Positions 24,850 through 33,561 of a stretch of DNA of 64,000 nt are shown here, piece after piece. Source of the stretch: Nocardia kruczakiae NBRC 101016. Its GTDB lineage: Bacteria; Actinomycetota; Actinomycetes; Mycobacteriales; Mycobacteriaceae. Below the pieces are notes generated by a model, which was not told the DNA's origin, searched no databases, and worked only from the letters and a program-made list of their open reading frames with translations. The stretch lies in NCBI RefSeq assembly GCF_001612965.1, contig NZ_BDBL01000006.1:185236-249235 (forward strand), in the 5' to 3' direction. The position numbers and the translations under genes are program-made. The number at the start of each line of letters is the position of its first letter. The first letter of the stretch is position 1.

Positions 24850-25470
24850 TTGAGTGGGCCGGACCGAGCGGGCGATCACCGTAAGGCACCGCGTCGGCGT
24901 GGTGAGGTGTTGGAGCGGGCGATTCTGCAGGCTGCGGCCGAGGAACTCGCAGAGGTCGGTTACAGCGGCTTCGGCATCGATCGGGTCGCGATGCGCGCCG
25001 GCACGAACAAAACCACCATCTACCGCCGGTGGCCGAGCCGAACCGCCCTGGCGATCGCGGCATTCCGTGATGCCGCGCTGCCCGGCGATCTGCCCGATAC
25101 CGGCGATTTGCGAACGGATGCGCTGACGATGCTGCGCGCCGCTGCCGGGCGAATCGCGTCCCGTCAAGGTGAACTTCTGCAAGTGCTGGCTGCCGAGATG
25201 GGCAACCAGCCCGAACTGCTCCGCGAGGTTCGAGACGAGCTCGTCGACACCGGCGCCACGCGCTGGCTGACCGTCCTCGGGCGCGCTGTCGCCAGAGGTG
25301 AGGCCCGCCCCGAATCGCTTTCCCCCCGTATCGCGACCCTGGCCGTCGACCTTCTGCGCAACGAATATCTCGTTCGTGGCGTCACCACCATTCCCGATGC
25401 CACCATCATCGAGATACTCGACACCATCTACCTGCCGCTCGTACGGTCACCCGGCGAACGCATTGGTTAG
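24850..25470 (+). CDS. TetR/AcrR family regulator, 206 aa
   Basis: N-terminal HTH: AILQAAAEELAEVGYSGFGIDRVAMRAGTNKTTIYRRWPSRTALAIAAF, the TetR signature with TTIYRRW. The C-terminal all-helical ligand domain is of the TetR_C type that contains RGELLQVLAAEM-like helices. TTG 24850 is preferred because an AAGGAG site lies 8 bp upstream; the frame is open from GTG 24808, which would place the GTCCTCTAT half site inside the gene. It is divergent from the glycoside-hydrolase-like gene and most likely represses it and itself through 24745-24792. Confidence 0.88.
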   Translation: MSGPDRAGDHRKAPRRRGEVLERAILQAAAEELAEVGYSGFGIDRVAMRAGTNKTTIYRRWPSRTALAIAAFRDAALPGDLPDTGDLRTDALTMLRAAAGRIASRQGELLQVLAAEMGNQPELLREVRDELVDTGATRWLTVLGRAVARGEARPESLSPRIATLAVDLLRNEYLVRGVTTIPDATIIEILDTIYLPLVRSPGERIG

Positions 25471-26181
25471 GAGCGCACGTCTCTCCGCCGTCCCGCTCGC
25501 ATACCGATCCTCACTGTGCTCGGAGCGTCCGGCTCGCCCCCGGCAAGTGTCACTTCGCCCGACGGTCTGACACCTGCGAGCTCGAGGTTTTCGTGCCGAT
25601 CGACCGTCATCCGTTGTCTGTATGCGGACATTGGGAGCGCTGCTACCACTGTTCGCCGGGTATGCGTCACGAGATTGCCGACGGATTGGGCGTAGCCGAT
25701 CCGCCGACGCCCATTCGGCTCTGCCGAATCCCTGCGAACGCGGCATTTCGACCCAGGTGGCTCCGCGCTTGCGCAATGCTGGGGGCTATGGTGAGCGCCT
25801 TGGCCAGGGAGGTACGAGCCGAGCTCGAGCGGTGCGGTACTGAGCGTCGACTTCGACCGGTTCGAGAGTTGGATCCGGCCGGTGCGGCGCAGGTCGATTG
25901 GGCCAGCTTTGGGCCTAGTTCAGGCCCATGCTGGTGATGCACCAGCGACGGCACCTGACCGCAAGCCCAACAGACGCTCGACGAGCTGGCCACCCTCGGT
26001 ATCGACTATGACGACATCGACACCAACCTACCGAACCGGGGTCGTGGCTGGGATCGCGTGGCGGTCGCCGGAGTCTGCCGTGGGTTGCGAGTCAGTGTTC
26101 ACCTGTTCTCTCGATATGTCGTGGTGTTGGTCACATCTCCGTGCGAAGACTTGTGTGCATAATGCCTGGACTAAATTATTA
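25471..26181. other. Gene-poor 0.7-kb stretch
   Basis: No frame here shows convincing coding sequence. A short stretch near 25973-26044 could read DELATLGIDYDDIDTNLP, loosely like the end of a transaldolase, but it has no usable start and stops quickly. I see no inverted-repeat pair that would mark a mobile element. It is possibly decayed sequence. Confidence 0.5.
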
Positions 26182-26200
26182 CGGAACAACTGTTCTCTAA
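26182..26200 (+). promoter_or_regulatory. FabR/DesT-like operator copy A
   Basis: CGGAACAACTGTTCTCTAA, an imperfect palindrome with core GAACA-nn-TGTTC, lies 78 bp upstream of the PucR gene start. It is identical in 18 of 19 positions to the minus-strand sequence 30151-30169 in front of the desaturase gene. Sites of this shape (GnACAnnTGTnC) are known for FabR and DesT, TetR-type regulators of unsaturated fatty acid synthesis. Confidence 0.75.
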
Positions 26201-26278
26201 TATGGAGTGATGCCGCCGTGGTCGGCGGTCACCGAGGGCGGGTGTAGCAGAATCCGGGCGAGAAGGAGCAGTATCCGA

Positions 26279-27469
26279 ATGACTGAGTCCCCTTTGCGCA
26301 ATCAGCCGGTTCGGGATCTCGGTGAGGTCGCTGTTTACCTTCCCCGGCTGACGGGCGCGATATCCGACCGGTTGATCGCGATGCGGCTCGACCGTGATCG
26401 CCGATCGGATCGCGCCATCGTCGCGGCGACCGCGATCGCGCTGGATTACACCAGTGCCGTGATCGGCGGCCGCGGCTGCGTGGAATCGCTGGGCGCGCTG
26501 GAACAGTCCGCGGCGCGGTGGGCGCGGCAGGGAGTCGAGTTGTCGACGATCACCCCCTGTCTGCACAGGGGCATGCGCATGGTCATCGACGAACTGTCGG
26601 CGGCGTTCGACGCACAGACCAACGCGCGCGTCCTCTTCGTATTGTTCTCCGCGCTGAAAACGCTCAGTGTCACCGTCTCCAGTGCGTATATGGGAGAACT
26701 CACACGCGGTCCGCACAATCCCGAAGGGGCGGAATACAGCATCGCGTCGGCTGTGCTCGCCGGACGCGATATGCGAGCGGCGGCCCGCGACGCCGGCATC
26801 GCGCTCGCGAACAACTATTGGGTTTTCGCCATCGCGTTCGGTGAGCCGCTGGGCAGTCGCGCTCGCATCCGCACCTGGTGGCGCTCGACGCGGCACGAAC
26901 TCGTACGGCAACGTCGGCTGCGCGGCGGCGGGGACCCACTGGCCGTTGTCGGGCGCGATCTCGCGACGGTGCTGGTTCCCACCTCGCAGCTGGCCGAGCC
27001 GGATACCCGGGGTGTCGCCGAACTGATCTCACAGACGCTCGGCCGCCCGATTCACGCCGTGGTCGAGGATGCCGACCGGCGTGCGCTGCGCGGAACCGCG
27101 AACACCGGCCACGAACTGGTTCGACTGGCCCGCCGCAACGGTTATCCGGGCGGTTTGTATCGTTTCGGTGATCTCGCGGTCGAGCGGCTGCTCGCCCGCC
27201 CCGGCATCGAGCGAGATCGTCTAATCGCGGTGATCGCGCCGTTGGTCGAATCCTCCTACCTGCTCGACACGTTGCGTGCGCATTTGGCCACCGGGCTCAG
27301 CCGGCCACGGACGATCGAGTTGCTGCACATTCACCTGAATACACTGGACTACCGCCTGCGACGGATCGAGAGGCTGACGGGACTCGACGCCCGCGATCCG
27401 GCGCAGCAGTTCCGTCTGCGCGCCGCCCTGATCGCCTACGACAGCGCGCGCCCGGATCAGCTCGAATGA
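26279..27469 (+). CDS. PucR/CdaR family transcriptional regulator, 396 aa
   Basis: ATG 26279 has AGAAGGAG upstream; the frame extends to 26207 without support. The middle region is GGDEF-like and degenerate as in CdaR proteins. The C-terminal PucR HTH is seen in IELLHIHLNTLDYRLRRIERLTGLDARDP. It is convergent with the rubredoxin reductase gene. Its promoter carries a copy of the desaturase operator, so it is tied to the same regulon. It may activate or repress the electron-transfer operon in response to a small molecule. Confidence 0.85.
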   Translation: MTESPLRNQPVRDLGEVAVYLPRLTGAISDRLIAMRLDRDRRSDRAIVAATAIALDYTSAVIGGRGCVESLGALEQSAARWARQGVELSTITPCLHRGMRMVIDELSAAFDAQTNARVLFVLFSALKTLSVTVSSAYMGELTRGPHNPEGAEYSIASAVLAGRDMRAAARDAGIALANNYWVFAIAFGEPLGSRARIRTWWRSTRHELVRQRRLRGGGDPLAVVGRDLATVLVPTSQLAEPDTRGVAELISQTLGRPIHAVVEDADRRALRGTANTGHELVRLARRNGYPGGLYRFGDLAVERLLARPGIERDRLIAVIAPLVESSYLLDTLRAHLATGLSRPRTIELLHIHLNTLDYRLRRIERLTGLDARDPAQQFRLRAALIAYDSARPDQLE

Positions 27470-27479
27470 TGGTGCGGCA

Positions 27480-27525
27480 CAACAGGACCGGGCACCGACC
27501 TCGTTGGCGGTGCCCGGTCCCGTTG
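27480..27525. terminator. Bidirectional terminator hairpin
   Basis: GGACCGGGCACCG (27485-27497) pairs perfectly with CGGTGCCCGGTCC (27508-27520). CAAC and GTTG extend the stem past one mismatch. It sits between the convergent PucR and reductase genes. Confidence 0.8.
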
Positions 27526-27553
27526 CTGCCGCAGGTAGCGGCGTTCCGTCCGC

Positions 27554-28846
27554 TCAGCGCATCCCGGCGCCGGTTTCCGCGATTCCGCCGTGCGTCCGGC
27601 GACTTTGCGGTGCGGAAGTCTGTGCGAGGTGGTGGCCGGCCACCCGCAGGTGGAGTGCGCCGTTGACCGAGGCGTACCCGACGGTGCTGCCCTCGGCCGA
27701 ATAGCGGAACGCCGCCGGTGCGGCAACAAGACCGCCGGAGGAGGGTGTGAACCGCGCCGCGAGGTCGGGGTGGTGTGCCAAGTTCAACGGTTGCGGCTGT
27801 CGTCCGGGGCCGTGGAAACCGATGACGTCGATCCGGAGTTCCTCACCGACCGAGGTCCAGAAATACGGCAGCGCGTCGAAGCACTCCTTCGCTCCGAGCA
27901 TCGATCGCGCGGCATGACGACCCTGGGCCGCGGCGACGCGGTCGTGCTCGATATTCGTCGCCCGGCCGAGGTGGACGTTGTGAAATTCGCAGACGTCCCC
28001 TGCGGCCCAGACCGCGTCGTGAGCGCGCAGAGTGCTGTCGCACAGGATGCCGCCGGCCGGTCCGAGGGGGAGACCGGCGGCCGTGGCCAGCGTGGTCTCG
28101 CGCCGCGATCCGGTGCCGACGACGACGAGGTCGGCGGGAAGGTGGACACCGGTCGACAATGTGACGGCGTCCACCCGTTCGGTGCCCTGAAAGGCGGCAG
28201 CCGTGGTATGAGGGACCATTCGCACACCGAGCCGAGCCAGCTCGTCGGCCACCAGCGCACCGATCGGGGCCCCGAGTGTGCGGGCGAAGGGCAGATTCTC
28301 GGGGAAGATAATCGTCACGTCGAGGCCGAGTGCCGCCAGCGAGGCGGCGGCCTCCGCGGCGATGAACGAGCCGCCGACGACCACCGCCCGGGTCGCCGAC
28401 CGCGCCCCGTCCCGCAGATCTGCGGCATTCCAGGTGGTACGCAGGTAGTGCACGCCGCGCAGGCCCGCGCCCTCGCAGATCAGCGGGCGCACAGTGGATC
28501 CGGTGGCCAGCAGCATCTTGCCCCAGGACACGGTTCGGCGTCCCACCCGCACGGTGTGCGCATCCAGGTCCGGGTTGGCGACCGGCGCGCGCAGCCAGAG
28601 CGCAACGTCGTTGTCCTGCCACCATTCCGGTGAGTGGACGAACAGATCCTCCCGGCTCACCTTGCCGCGCAGATATTCCTTGGTCAGGTAGAAGCGGTAG
28701 TAGGGGGGATCGCTTTCCCGCGTCGCCACGGCGATCGTGCCGTCGAATCCATTGCGGCGCAGCTCCTCGGCCGCGTTGGCGGCGGCGACCCCGCCGCCGA
28801 CCAGAAGGATGTCGACGTGCTGGCCGTCGACGGGTTTGCCGGCCAT
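27554..28846 (-). CDS. FAD-dependent rubredoxin/ferredoxin reductase, 430 aa
   Basis: Two Rossmann motifs: FAD site ILLVGGGVAAANAAEEL near residue 14 and NAD(P)H site AVVVGGSFIAAEAAASL in the middle. The FAD C-terminal motif is in VWAAGDVCEFHN. The family is the AlkT/BphA4-like pyridine-nucleotide reductases. ATG 28846 lies 3 bp after the rubredoxin stop; the longer open frame upstream is a shadow of the desaturase. It would pass electrons from NAD(P)H to the neighbouring rubredoxin and on to the di-iron desaturase. Confidence 0.9.
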   Translation of the reverse strand: MAGKPVDGQHVDILLVGGGVAAANAAEELRRNGFDGTIAVATRESDPPYYRFYLTKEYLRGKVSREDLFVHSPEWWQDNDVALWLRAPVANPDLDAHTVRVGRRTVSWGKMLLATGSTVRPLICEGAGLRGVHYLRTTWNAADLRDGARSATRAVVVGGSFIAAEAAASLAALGLDVTIIFPENLPFARTLGAPIGALVADELARLGVRMVPHTTAAAFQGTERVDAVTLSTGVHLPADLVVVGTGSRRETTLATAAGLPLGPAGGILCDSTLRAHDAVWAAGDVCEFHNVHLGRATNIEHDRVAAAQGRHAARSMLGAKECFDALPYFWTSVGEELRIDVIGFHGPGRQPQPLNLAHHPDLAARFTPSSGGLVAAPAAFRYSAEGSTVGYASVNGALHLRVAGHHLAQTSAPQSRRTHGGIAETGAGMR

Positions 28847-28848
28847 GA

Positions 28849-29031
28849 TCAGTCCTCGTAGGGGATGAAGTCGACCTTGCGGGCCCCGCACACCGGGCAG
28901 ACCCAGTCGTCGGGGATATCGGCGAACGCGGTGCCGGGCGCGATCCCGCCGTCCGGGTCGCCTTCGGCGGGGTCGTAGATCATTCCGCACCGCGTGCAGA
29001 TCCATAGCTGTGTTGTGGTGGCGGTGGTCAT
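28849..29031 (-). CDS. Rubredoxin, 60 aa
   Basis: Single-iron electron carrier. The four cysteine ligands are C12 and C15 in [11 protein letters not shown] and C45 and C48 in [12 protein letters not shown], with the usual PAEGDP and [11 protein letters not shown] spacers. It is a typical AlkG2-like rubredoxin. ATG 29031 lies 29 bp downstream of the desaturase stop. Its position between desaturase and reductase genes makes it the link in the electron chain NAD(P)H - reductase - rubredoxin - desaturase. Confidence 0.95.
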   Translation of the reverse strand: MTTATTTQLWICTRCGMIYDPAEGDPDGGIAPGTAFADIPDDWVCPVCGARKVDFIPYED

Positions 29032-29060
29032 TTCGTCTCCATTTCGGGGGCTCGGGTGAA

Positions 29061-30137
29061 TTACGGCTCGACGGATGCCGAGGTGAGCGCGAAGCGGTTG
29101 GCGCGCCGGAACGTGCCGAAGTCGTTGAACCGGACGTCGTTGTCGCGCAGCACGGCCTGGCAGTCGTGCTTGATGGCCTCGCGGATGTAGAACGGGTCGC
29201 GGACCAGGAAGTGGTGAATGGCATGGGTCTCGCCGAAGTTGAAGCACAGCGCGTGGAACGGCTTGAGCCACTTCGCCGTCCACACCTGCGTCTGCTGCAG
29301 CACGTTGTGCGCCTGGACATCACCGAAGTAGTGCATGTTGGAACTGACGAAATGCAGGCAGAACGTGCGGACCGCATTCGGTGCCAGAATGGCGACCGCC
29401 AGGAAGTCCAGGATTCCCTGGCCGGGAATCGAGGCCGGGCCCATCACCAGCTGGTAGGCGTGGATACCCAGGAACAGGTGCCACAGCGTGTAATGGACTG
29501 CGCCCAGCGGGAAATAGGACAGGGCGTTGACGGTGGCCAGCTGACGAGCCTCCTGTGGGCTGCGCGCCTCGTGTTCGATGTAGTTCTGCACGATCCGCCG
29601 CATCCGGAACGGTTTGGCGTACATGCCCAGCACCGAGTCGAGCAGGCTGACGAGCCGGTGCGCGCCCCAGCCCTCACCGTTGGTGATCGCCCGTTCCTCG
29701 AGGTCGGAATCCGTCCCGGAGACCTCGTGGTGGTGCAGGTGCAGGCGACGGCGTACCCATGGGTTGATGGTGCTCGGCCGGAAGAACCACACGCCCAACA
29801 TCATCAGGTTGTGAACGAAACGGTTGTTCCGGAAGTACATCGAGTGGATCAGATCGTGCTCGAGCTCGTGCAGCAACGAGAGCCAGAAGCCGGTCAGCGG
29901 GATCGTCACCCACCACGGCAGGACGCCGTCGTAGTACAGCCAACCGTCGGCGACGACGCCCGCGATGGCGACTAGGAAGATCGCAAATCCGATGTGATTT
30001 TGGTGCGCGGTGATCCACGGGTGCCGCGCGCGCCACGAGTCGCCGATCGCGATTATCGCCCCTCTGATCTGCGCAATCCGGTCCGCGTCGGCGCGTTCGA
30101 GGTGTCGTTCCCCTGGTAACCTGGTCGCGAGTTTCAT
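29061..30137 (-). CDS. Membrane fatty-acid-desaturase-family di-iron enzyme, 358 aa
   Basis: Three histidine boxes of the membrane desaturase/hydroxylase superfamily: H90ELEHDLIH98, H133LHHH137 and H305AIHH309. Hydrophobic segments fall at ~48-64, 75-92 and 240-256. ATG 30137 follows GGAGGAG; a TTG at 30149 is the only in-frame alternative. It lacks the AlkB-specific NYxEHYG and QRHSxHH motifs, so it is a desaturase- or hydroxylase-type relative rather than alkane 1-monooxygenase. Electron partners are encoded downstream, and a palindromic operator covers the promoter. Substrate (fatty acyl chain or hydrocarbon) unknown. Confidence 0.85.
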   Translation of the reverse strand: MKLATRLPGERHLERADADRIAQIRGAIIAIGDSWRARHPWITAHQNHIGFAIFLVAIAGVVADGWLYYDGVLPWWVTIPLTGFWLSLLHELEHDLIHSMYFRNNRFVHNLMMLGVWFFRPSTINPWVRRRLHLHHHEVSGTDSDLEERAITNGEGWGAHRLVSLLDSVLGMYAKPFRMRRIVQNYIEHEARSPQEARQLATVNALSYFPLGAVHYTLWHLFLGIHAYQLVMGPASIPGQGILDFLAVAILAPNAVRTFCLHFVSSNMHYFGDVQAHNVLQQTQVWTAKWLKPFHALCFNFGETHAIHHFLVRDPFYIREAIKHDCQAVLRDNDVRFNDFGTFRRANRFALTSASVEP

Positions 30138-30150
30138 ATGCTCCTCCAAC

Positions 30151-30169
30151 TTAGAGAACAGATGTTCCG
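30151..30169 (-). promoter_or_regulatory. FabR/DesT-like operator copy B
   Basis: On the minus strand this reads CGGAACATCTGTTCTCTAA, differing from copy A (26182-26200) at one base. It lies 14 bp upstream of the desaturase ATG and 48 bp upstream of the divergent TetR GTG, in position to block both promoters. Confidence 0.8.
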
Positions 30170-30216
30170 AATGTTGGCGGATAATGGTCGATCAACTCAA
30201 GTTTTCTGGAGATTAT

Positions 30217-30975
30217 GTGAGTAGACGCACACAGGAAAAGCGGAACAAGCGTTCACTTGAAGAGGGGGATGGGCGTTTCGGTGAGCGGCCCCGCGCGGTG
30301 ACCGCGCCGCGGACCCAGGCGCAACGTCGGCACGAGAGCCGGTCGGCGATCATCGAGGCGGCGCTGAAGCTGATCGGGGGTGGTGAAGCCTTCGAAGCGT
30401 TGAGTCTGCGCAAGATCGCGACGACGGCGGGACTGGCTCCCTCGGCCTTCTATCGCTACTTCGAATCGCTCGACGCACTGGGTATTGCGATCATCGAGGA
30501 ATCATTCCGGCGTCTCAAGAAACTTCTCGCGAGTATGGACCCGCCGGCGCCGGGCGAAGCGAATGCGCTGCTGTCCGGTCTGGTCGACGTCGTCGGCGAC
30601 TACACCCGGCAGGAGTACAGCTACATCGCCTTTGTCGCCCGGGAGCGCATCGCCGGCAGCGCGACGATGCGGCGCGTGATCCGTACCGAGATCCGCGTCA
30701 TGATCAACCAGATGGCCACCGTGCTCGCCCGGACCGAGCCGGTCAATCACTGGCCCATCAAGGATACGAAGATGCTGGCGACACTGCTGGTCACCGTCCT
30801 GATCGTGTCGCTGGACAGTTCGCTCGACGTGTTGTCGGAACCCGCTCGGCGCGACGATCCCGACGCGCTGGTGGAGGTCAACGCCAATACGAAGATGCAG
30901 CTGGCATATCTGCTCGACGCGCGATCCGCCTGGCGGCCGGGCAGGCGAGAGGCGGCCCGGAAAGGCGAGTCCTGA
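30217..30975 (+). CDS. TetR family regulator, FabR/DesT-like, 252 aa
   Basis: GTG 30217 is chosen for the GGAGA site 5 bp upstream; ATG 30184 is in frame but has no clear site. After a basic ~36-residue N-terminal extension comes the HTH SRSAIIEAALKLIGGGEAFEALSLRKIATTAGLAPSAFYRYFESLDALG, with the SLRxIAxxAGLAPSAFYRYF wording of FabR. The later FVARERIAGSATMRRVIRTEI resembles FabR's RERSGTSAAFRxAVAREI block. FabR and DesT sense unsaturated acyl-CoA/ACP and control desaturation. Divergence from a desaturase gene and the adjacent palindrome support the same role here. Confidence 0.85.
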   Translation: MSRRTQEKRNKRSLEEGDGRFGERPRAVTAPRTQAQRRHESRSAIIEAALKLIGGGEAFEALSLRKIATTAGLAPSAFYRYFESLDALGIAIIEESFRRLKKLLASMDPPAPGEANALLSGLVDVVGDYTRQEYSYIAFVARERIAGSATMRRVIRTEIRVMINQMATVLARTEPVNHWPIKDTKMLATLLVTVLIVSLDSSLDVLSEPARRDDPDALVEVNANTKMQLAYLLDARSAWRPGRREAARKGES

Positions 30976-31036
30976 TCGAGCTCACTGAACAGCGAGAAGG
31001 TGTGCGTCACTGGGTGATACCTCTGAGGTCGCGTCG

Positions 31037-32215
31037 TCAGGCAAGTGCGATCACCAGGTCGAGCACGCGCTCGGGGTCGTTCAGGTCGTCGCCGAGGATT
31101 TCGCGAATCCGGTCCATCCGATAACGCACGGTCTGCGGGTGCAGGATCAGATGCCGGGCCACGTCCTCACGCCTGCCCTGGTGCAACAACCAGGCCCGCA
31201 GAGTCTGTTCATATCTCTGCCGGGTGTCGGGGCGCAGATGATCGAAGGCCGCGAGCGCCGCCGCGCGCTGCAGCTGCCTGGTGCGCGGATCCGCGTGAAC
31301 GACCAAGTGCGCCAGCGACTTCTCGGCATCGATGGGCCACGGCCCGTCGATGTGACATTCCCATGCGCGCGCGGCGAGTTCGGCCGAATATCGCACTTCC
31401 AGCCACGGTTGTTCGGGTCCGACAGCGGCCCGGAGGTCGGTGAGTCGCCGGACCAGGGTGGTGCGTGACGTCGTCGCGCTGATCGGCACCAGCAGGACCG
31501 CGAGCCCGGAACCGGCCGGGCCGGGCACGAGATCGTCGTCGGCCTGGAGGGTGCGGTGATCGACGAGCGGAACGGCATTGCGCGCGTCGCTGCGCGGGAG
31601 GACGACCGCGACCATCGTCTCGGGTACGTGCCAGGCGGCAAGTCCGGCCGCGACCCGAATCTCGTCGTCCGCCGCGCCGGTCAAGAGATGTTCGGTCAGT
31701 CGCTCCCGGCGTCGCTGGCGTTGTTGCCCGGCGGAGGTCAGCTCGGCGGCATGCCCGCTGACGGCGGCGTCGGCGAGATTGTCGATGTAGTCGAAGTTCA
31801 GTTCGGCCAGGCGCGCGATCCCCGCAGTGCTCATCCCGTGGTTTTGCGCGGTGCTGCTCCAATGCCGCCAGCCGATGCGCGCGCCGAGCCGGAAGGCCGC
31901 GTTGAGCGCGTCGATCGAGCGTCCGGAATACGCCTCGAACCGTCCCAGATCGTAGGCCGCGCGCTCCACGGCGGCCAGGTCGACCGCTCGCCGACCTGGA
32001 CCGTCGCCGCAGGCGAGTACCAAGAATCCGGCCAGCATCGTATTCACGTCCGCCCGGGCGCGCTCACCCAGCGCGCCCTCGAATACCTCGGCGAACACCG
32101 GTAGCTCGCGCGCGACGGTCTCGAAGATTTCGTCCTCGGCGATCGGCAACTCGTCGTAGAGCGCCGGGGCGATGTCCGGGGGAACCACAGGATTGGAGCG
32201 TAACCGCGTATTCAC
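31037..32215 (-). CDS. PucR family transcriptional regulator, 392 aa
   Basis: N-terminal RsbRD-like helical region (DIAPALYDELPIAEDEIFETV, RFEAYSGRSIDALNAAFRLGARIGWRHW), a GGDEF-like middle and the PucR C-terminal HTH (RREDVARHLILHPQTVRYRMDRIREILGDDLNDPE). It is unlike the other PucR protein in its N-terminal domain, so they are not recent duplicates. It is divergent from the hydrolase-mce operon, with its start ~100 bp from the small ORF at 32313, and convergent with the TetR gene. It may control the mce side, the desaturase side, or itself. Confidence 0.88.
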   Translation of the reverse strand: MNTRLRSNPVVPPDIAPALYDELPIAEDEIFETVARELPVFAEVFEGALGERARADVNTMLAGFLVLACGDGPGRRAVDLAAVERAAYDLGRFEAYSGRSIDALNAAFRLGARIGWRHWSSTAQNHGMSTAGIARLAELNFDYIDNLADAAVSGHAAELTSAGQQRQRRRERLTEHLLTGAADDEIRVAAGLAAWHVPETMVAVVLPRSDARNAVPLVDHRTLQADDDLVPGPAGSGLAVLLVPISATTSRTTLVRRLTDLRAAVGPEQPWLEVRYSAELAARAWECHIDGPWPIDAEKSLAHLVVHADPRTRQLQRAAALAAFDHLRPDTRQRYEQTLRAWLLHQGRREDVARHLILHPQTVRYRMDRIREILGDDLNDPERVLDLVIALA

Positions 32216-32312
32216 ACCCTCAGTATGAACGATGCGCCGAGTTCACCCTCAGTGGCCAAGCATTTGCCTCGAGGGAGCAAGTAGAACAGAGAGAACGGTA
32301 TTGGGAGAAGGA

Positions 32313-32420
32313 ATGATGAGAGTCGCAACCACAGTCCGCGCGCGGGTCGGCCCCGGCACGCTTTCCGTCGCCGCTGTCGGCGTGGACGCCGGTCGCGCCG
32401 AACCGGGAACGAGGCGGTAG
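32313..32420 (+). CDS. Short leader-like ORF, 35 aa
   Basis: ATG ATG at 32313 is preceded by a good GAAGGA site and encodes an arginine/valine-rich peptide (MMRVATTVRARVGPG...) ending 3 bp before the hydrolase ATG. No family recognised. Its ribosome site is much better than that of the hydrolase gene, so it may serve for translational coupling or be an upstream leader. Confidence 0.4.
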   Translation: MMRVATTVRARVGPGTLSVAAVGVDAGRAEPGTRR

Positions 32421-32423
32421 CCG

Positions 32424-33410
32424 ATGTCGGCCGCATGGCGTACGTTGAGCCGCCGTGATCGCGCACGGTTGCGCGGATCGGGGGAATTTCGGCTGTACGA
32501 GGGTTTTCCGGCGGGCCGGGTCGTGGCCGTCCGGTCGGCCGACGGGACCGCGATCCATACCGAGGTGTTCGGCCCGGACGACGGCTACCCGATCGTGCTC
32601 TCCCACGGCATCTGCTGCGCGATTCGCTTCTGGGCCAATCAGATCGCCGCCCTGTCGTTGCATTACCGCGTGATCGCCTTCGATCATCGCGGGCACGGAC
32701 GTAGCGGGCGTCCGGGTCGTGCCGGATGGACAGTCGACTGCCTGGCCGACGACCTCGCCGCCGTGGTGGGCGCCACGATCCGCCCGGGGGAGCGCGCGCT
32801 CGTCGCGGGACATTCCATGGGCGGCATCACGATTCAGTCGTGGGCACACCGGCATCCCGAGCAGGTCACACGCTGTGTCGACTCGCTCGCTCTGATCAAT
32901 TCCAGCCCGGGTGACATCGCGATGGACGTGGCCTCCACGCTGTCCGGGGGCGGTCTGCGACCGCCGCTGTCGACACTGCTGGACCGGTTCGGTCCGCTCG
33001 GGCTCAGCGCGTTCGGCGGCGTGCCCATCCCGCGACGCATGCCCTTGCGCACGGCGATGATGGCGCCGGTAGCGATCGGGGCGGGCGCGCCGCCGGCCGC
33101 GCGGGCGCTGATCCAGGAACTGCTGCTGACGACTCCGCCCGCCACCCGAGGACGGTTCTTCCGCACCCTGCTCGCCCTGCGCGACGGCCGGTTCGGGATT
33201 TCGTGGCTCACCGTACCCACGCTGGTGATCGGCAGTACCGACGACCGTTTGCTGGGCTTCGCGGCCTCCGAACGCCTGGTGCGCAGATTCCCGAACTCGG
33301 CGGGTCTGGTGCAGGTCCCGGGAGGTCACTGTGCCCCGCTGGAATATCCCGAGATCGTCACCGCCGAGCTCCGGAAGCTGATCGACATCCGCGTTCCGAC
33401 GGCCGCCTGA
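32424..33410 (+). CDS. Alpha/beta hydrolase, 328 aa
   Basis: Alpha/beta fold with oxyanion motif LSHGICCAIRFW, FDHRGHGRSG, nucleophile S131 in VAGHSMGGITIQ, acid Asp in VIGSTDDRLLG and catalytic His in PGGHCAPLEYPE. There is no signal peptide, so it is cytosolic or membrane-associated. It immediately precedes the yrbE/mce genes on the same strand and may hydrolyse the lipid ester imported by the Mce system; that is inferred from position. TAG of the short ORF ends 3 bp upstream. Confidence 0.88.
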   Translation: MSAAWRTLSRRDRARLRGSGEFRLYEGFPAGRVVAVRSADGTAIHTEVFGPDDGYPIVLSHGICCAIRFWANQIAALSLHYRVIAFDHRGHGRSGRPGRAGWTVDCLADDLAAVVGATIRPGERALVAGHSMGGITIQSWAHRHPEQVTRCVDSLALINSSPGDIAMDVASTLSGGGLRPPLSTLLDRFGPLGLSAFGGVPIPRRMPLRTAMMAPVAIGAGAPPAARALIQELLLTTPPATRGRFFRTLLALRDGRFGISWLTVPTLVIGSTDDRLLGFAASERLVRRFPNSAGLVQVPGGHCAPLEYPEIVTAELRKLIDIRVPTAA

Positions 33411-33561
33411 CCGAGCCCACACCCGCCCCGAGACCGCCTGCGGCCGAACGACTTTCCTTGTACACGACTCGACGATGAGGCATGCCGATGACGACTCCTA
33501 CCGGCCACGACGCCCGCGATGCGGCGTCCCGCACCCGTATCGGCGCCAGCCGACCGAGGGC

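Noticed and set aside
25973..26044. A possible transaldolase fragment (DELATLGIDYDDIDTN)
   Set aside because: Too short, no start codon or supporting sequence; the resemblance is weak.
27554..29377. A 607-codon frame that could fuse the rubredoxin reductase to upstream sequence
   Set aside because: The upstream part runs antisense-frame through rubredoxin and desaturase; the reductase begins at ATG 28846 beside the rubredoxin stop.
29061..30137. Alkane 1-monooxygenase AlkB
   Set aside because: The three histidine boxes fit desaturases; the AlkB motifs NYxEHYG and QRHSxHH are not present, although the rubredoxin neighbours first suggested AlkB.
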